Shown in pieces: positions 5,416-7,786 of a stretch of DNA of 7,786 nucleotides. The notes under the pieces are model-generated. The model had not been told where the DNA came from. It saw only the letters and a list, made by a program, of their open reading frames with translations, and ran no database searches. The position numbers and the translations under genes were made by a program. Origin of the DNA: Pirellulales bacterium (GTDB lineage: Bacteria > Planctomycetota > Planctomycetia > Pirellulales > JALHLM01); NCBI GenBank assembly GCA_022844585.1, contig JALHLM010000281.1:1-7786 (forward strand), in the 5' to 3' direction. Positions within the stretch are counted from its first letter, which is position 1; each line of letters starts with the position of its first letter.

Positions 5416-6853
5416 CATTCTTGAAAGCGTCTTCCATTTCGCGCAACAAATCCTCGGCGCCCGCATTACCGGCGGATTTCGCGGCGTCCAATAACTTGCG
5501 GGCTTCGGCGCGATCGCCATCCGCGTCGAGCAGATGAAACGCCGCAACAAAGAGCGGCGTGTTGGCGTCGTCCGGCTTTAGCCAGCGATTCGCCAGGAAT
5601 ACCGCCAAGGGCGTCGGCAATCGCGACCGCTCGTAGGCTCGATTGCGCCCTCCGTCGCGGATGATCAACCGCTGCGGCGTGCGTTCCACAACCACCACGG
5701 TGCGCTCCTCCCACTCGAATTCCACGCCCGCGGAGAGTTGCGTAAAGCCCTCGTCGACGGCCCGCCAGAAGCCCTTGAGGTACTCCAACACCGCGCGGTC
5801 GTGGGCCACCATTTCGGCCGAGGCCGTGTCGATGGCTTCTAAATCCGCTAGGTCAACCTGGTCGGCGGCGGCCTCGATGTCTCCTTTGCTCATCGCCTTG
5901 CGCGCGGCCGCGAGCGTGATCTTAGTCTCCGCCACATCGGCGCTTGCCGCTTCCGGAGTCGCTTCCGTCGGAGTAGTATCGCCGGGCGTCTCCATCTCGG
6001 CCGGGACTGTCTCGTCCGGAGGCGACGCCATTTCCTCCTCGGGCGGAGTGGTTGCCTCGCCATTCATTTCGGGCGGCGTCACTTCCGGTGCGACGTTATC
6101 CGACGGCGAATCGTCGTTAGGTGTGACTGCAATCACTGGCTCGGGATCTTCGGCAACGTCTTCGCTTGGCGGCGATGTGTTCGTTGCAGCGCCCTGTTCG
6201 TCCGGCGGTATTGGATTCAGCGCGGTTTGCGGCGCCGCGGGTTTCAACCAATTGGGTAGGATGACCGCGCCGGCAACACCTACGAGGCCAATCGCGGCGG
6301 CGGCGATCATCAATGGCAGCTTGGCGATCGGCTTGCGCGGCGCTACCGGCACGGGCTGACGCACAACGATCGAGGCTTCCGTAAGCGCCGCAGCTTCGGC
6401 AATGGGAGCTTCCACCAGCGGCGGAGCGGCCAATTTCGCCGGCGGAGGGGGCGGCAACTCCGGCGGCAGGAGGATCCCTTCCAGCGGCGCGTCTTCCTCG
6501 ACCGGCTCGTCGTCGTCCTCGTCGAATGCGCGGGGAGGTAGTGCGATACCAACGGGGGCCGGCGCTTTCTTAGCGGCAATTTCGCGCCGCAGTTGCCCGT
6601 CGTAGCTCGCTCGATCCGCTGTGGAGAGCAGGCAATTCCGCGCCGCCAGGATCTCTTGCGCCACAGCCTTGGCAAGAGCCAGGCGCTCCTTGCTCGCGCT
6701 CTTCCTCAATTGGCCGATGCGTTGATCCGCCGCCAAGGCGACTCGTTGTGGGTCCGCTTCGAAGCGCCCGAGGCCGAGCAGGACGTAATGATCCGGCCGC
6801 CCGGCGCAATCGATCGCCAGCCACTCCGAATACGGATTAAAGCCGTCGCCCAT
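5378..6853 (-). CDS. J-like domain membrane protein with Pro/Glu-rich linker
   Basis: 491 residues from the ATG at 6853-6851. An in-frame ATG at 6898 would add 15 residues; neither start has a clear Shine-Dalgarno. I prefer 6853 because the planctomycete J-like domain normally begins near the N-terminus (here GDGFNPYSEWLAI) and because a short ORF ends 4 nt upstream. In preferred numbering: residues about 6-89 are the J-like domain, with PDHYVLLGL replacing DYYxxLGV and closing LSTADRASYDGQLR, but no HPD triad, so DnaK stimulation is not expected. Residues about 100-178 are acidic then Pro-rich (PPELPPPPP). One membrane segment spans about 179-203 (LPLMIAAAAIGLVGVAGAVI). A Pro/Glu/Thr/Ser linker runs to about 310, followed by a C-terminal domain (about 311-478) mixing helices with a beta stretch (EWEERTVVVVERTPQRLIIR). 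Topology is probably J-like domain in the cytoplasm, C-terminal domain outside. The last eleven residues are encoded within the palindrome at 5386-5415. Confidence 0.85.
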   Translation of the reverse strand: MGDGFNPYSEWLAIDCAGRPDHYVLLGLGRFEADPQRVALAADQRIGQLRKSASKERLALAKAVAQEILAARNCLLSTADRASYDGQLRREIAAKKAPAPVGIALPPRAFDEDDDEPVEEDAPLEGILLPPELPPPPPAKLAAPPLVEAPIAEAAALTEASIVVRQPVPVAPRKPIAKLPLMIAAAAIGLVGVAGAVILPNWLKPAAPQTALNPIPPDEQGAATNTSPPSEDVAEDPEPVIAVTPNDDSPSDNVAPEVTPPEMNGEATTPPEEEMASPPDETVPAEMETPGDTTPTEATPEAASADVAETKITLAAARKAMSKGDIEAAADQVDLADLEAIDTASAEMVAHDRAVLEYLKGFWRAVDEGFTQLSAGVEFEWEERTVVVVERTPQRLIIRDGGRNRAYERSRLPTPLAVFLANRWLKPDDANTPLFVAAFHLLDADGDRAEARKLLDAAKSAGNAGAEDLLREMEDAFKNVEPEASAPGARR

Positions 6854-6857
6854 GGGT

Positions 6858-6947
6858 TTATTCAGCCGACCAGCTCGCGGCGGGACGTTGTCCTGCATTC
6901 AGACGCCGAATGGCGCTGAATAGTTTTCGTCCGCGGCGCTTGCCCAT
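6858..6947 (-). CDS. Possible 29-aa basic leader ORF
   Basis: Reading minus, AGGAG (6955-6951) is followed after ATA by ATG (6947-6945) and a 29-codon frame beginning MGKRRGRKLFSAIRRLNAGQ and ending SAE with TAA at 6860-6858. The stop is 4 nt before the preferred ATG of the J-like gene, an arrangement that suits translational coupling. The peptide has eight Lys/Arg and one acidic residue. Arguments against it: the AGGAG-ATG spacing of 3 nt is short, the length is within chance expectation, and I recognise no family. It may simply be random. Confidence 0.3.
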   Translation of the reverse strand: MGKRRGRKLFSAIRRLNAGQRPAASWSAE

Positions 6948-7019
6948 TATCTCCTGCCGAGCACATTGGCTCAAGCAACGTCTGGCACAGGAAAGCGGGC
7001 CGATTTGCGCTGAGCAGGC

Positions 7020-7763
7020 TTAGCGACCGGCTTCGGCGAGCAAGGTCGTATGCCGTTTGAGCGAGCGCAGACCGACGTAGACGACCACTGCCAGCGGAAT
7101 CAGCACCCGCCATTGAGTCTCGATCTCCAGCCGCCGCTCGACGATGGCGTGCTCCAGGACTTCCAGCCCGGCGAACGCCATCAGGATGCCGAATAGGGCG
7201 GTGTATTCGCGGCGCAACACGTTGCGCCACGAAAACGGCAGCGCCGGCTGCTGCCAGCCGGTCAGCCGCGGAATAAAGGCCGGCGTTTGCGCCGCCCAGT
7301 GGACGTATTCCGCGCCGAACTTGCGCCGGAGGAATTCTTCTTCGGCGAACATGATCCGCTCGTAGTACAGCCAATACACGAGGCAGAACACTGTCAGCAG
7401 CCAGGCGTTGTGAAAGAACAGCGGAATGCCCAGCCAGATCAAAAAATTGCCCACGTACAATGGATGTCGGACGACCGAGTACATGCCGGCGACGTTCAGT
7501 TGTTCGGCGATCTGCCCGGCAGCCGTGTTGCGGCCCGAGGTGCCCTTCGGCGTGTAGCCAACGACCAATGCGCGGACGACGAGACCAGAGCAAGAGACCA
7601 GCAAGCAGCCGGCCATCAGGGCTTCTTGATAGGCGTGGTCTTCGCCTGCGTAGCGGAAATCAACGATCGCCCAGGCGAACAGCAAGCACAGGCCGATTGG
7701 CAAGTAACTGCGCCAGCGAAACAACCAATTCCCCTGAGCCTCCCACTCTTCACGCAGCGGCAT
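7020..7763 (-). CDS. Isoprenylcysteine carboxyl methyltransferase / PEMT-type membrane methyltransferase
   Basis: 247 residues; GAGGG (7773-7769) 5 nt before the ATG supports the start. This family transfers a methyl group from S-adenosylmethionine to a lipid or lipid-linked acceptor at the membrane. The signature is clear: GTSGRNT at 74-80, GMYSVVRHPLYVGNFLIWLG at 93-112 with the conserved R99-H100-P101, and YYERIMFAEEEFLRRKFGAEY at 133-153 followed by IPR, corresponding to the C-terminal SAM/substrate region. Hydrophobic segments lie at about 20-36, 46-69, 106-132, 186-204 and 218-233. The last two form a C-terminal extension of about 75 residues past the usual IPR end. The substrate cannot be read from sequence. 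Bacteria lack farnesylated CaaX proteins, so a lipid such as a phospholipid or lipid A phosphate (as for Leptospira LmtA, which belongs to the same broad group) is more plausible than prenylcysteine. It is upstream of the J-like gene on the same strand, 166 nt away, and could share a transcript. Confidence 0.87.
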   Translation of the reverse strand: MPLREEWEAQGNWLFRWRSYLPIGLCLLFAWAIVDFRYAGEDHAYQEALMAGCLLVSCSGLVVRALVVGYTPKGTSGRNTAAGQIAEQLNVAGMYSVVRHPLYVGNFLIWLGIPLFFHNAWLLTVFCLVYWLYYERIMFAEEEFLRRKFGAEYVHWAAQTPAFIPRLTGWQQPALPFSWRNVLRREYTALFGILMAFAGLEVLEHAIVERRLEIETQWRVLIPLAVVVYVGLRSLKRHTTLLAEAGR

Positions 7764-7768
7764 ACGAT

Positions 7769-7773
7769 CCCTC
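7769..7773 (-). promoter_or_regulatory. Ribosome binding site of the methyltransferase gene
   Basis: GAGGG on the minus strand, 5 nt before the ATG at 7763-7761. It supports the annotated start, which gives a short cytoplasmic N-terminus before the first membrane segment. Confidence 0.55.
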
Positions 7774-7786
7774 GAAGGCAGGTTTC

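Noticed and set aside
5643..6359. 238-codon plus-strand open frame, Ser/Gly/Ala-rich
   Set aside because: It is antisense to the Pro/Glu/Thr linker and membrane segment of the J-like gene; the low-complexity serine-rich product is what the reverse complement of that linker gives.
6899..7019. Terminator after the methyltransferase gene
   Set aside because: Only a four-base GAGC/GCTC stem is visible (around 6958-6975) with no T-tract.
1..7786. A defence, secretion or mobile-element system
   Set aside because: No nuclease, helicase, reverse transcriptase, integrase, transposase, toxin-antitoxin pair or repeat-spacer array is seen; the genes read as ordinary chromosomal planctomycete genes.

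Overview
This is a GC-rich window that looks like the chromosome of a planctomycete, probably of the Pirellulales group. The evidence is protein families: a DUF1598 protein, a small conserved protein starting SRYVEISFDCLPLRS, and a membrane protein with the planctomycete J-like 'NPYxxWL...PDHYxLLGL...YDxQLR' domain. These are known to me almost entirely from planctomycetes. This placement rests on remembered family patterns, not on a search. There are no rRNA, tRNA, CRISPR, transposase or phage genes, and nothing looks like a defence or biosynthetic cluster.

Layout. (1) 1-1178 (+): 3' part of a DUF1598 gene whose start lies outside the window. (2) 1179-1246: short gap between convergent genes, with a small hairpin and a CCTCCAGCCT repeat. 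(3) 1247-1720 (-): 157-aa conserved protein of unknown function. (4) 1771-4008 (-): 745-aa exported protein with two copies of an ~80-residue helical unit, a beta-rich middle and a charged coiled-coil stretch. Genes 3 and 4 share a strand, are 50 nt apart, and may be co-transcribed with gene 4 first. (5) 4009-4399: gap between divergent genes, holding several inverted repeats. (6) 4400-5308 (+): exported protein joining a thioredoxin-like region without CxxC to a C-terminal CAP/SCP-like domain. (7) 5332-5415: a perfect 30-bp inverted repeat between convergent genes, one arm of which encodes the last residues of the next gene. (8) 5378-6853 (-): J-like, single-pass membrane protein with a Pro/Glu/Thr-rich linker and an uncharacterised C-terminal domain. 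(9) 6858-6947 (-): possible 29-codon basic leader ORF ending 4 nt before gene 8's preferred start. (10) 7020-7763 (-): integral-membrane methyltransferase of the isoprenylcysteine carboxyl methyltransferase / PEMT type.

How the genes relate. Three or four products act at or beyond the cytoplasmic membrane (745-aa and 302-aa exported proteins, J-like membrane protein, membrane methyltransferase), so the region has an envelope flavour. I see no evidence that they form one pathway. The points most worth following up are the thioredoxin-like/CAP-like fusion, the internal duplication in the 745-aa protein, the large palindrome that supplies a protein C-terminus, and the possible coupled small ORF.
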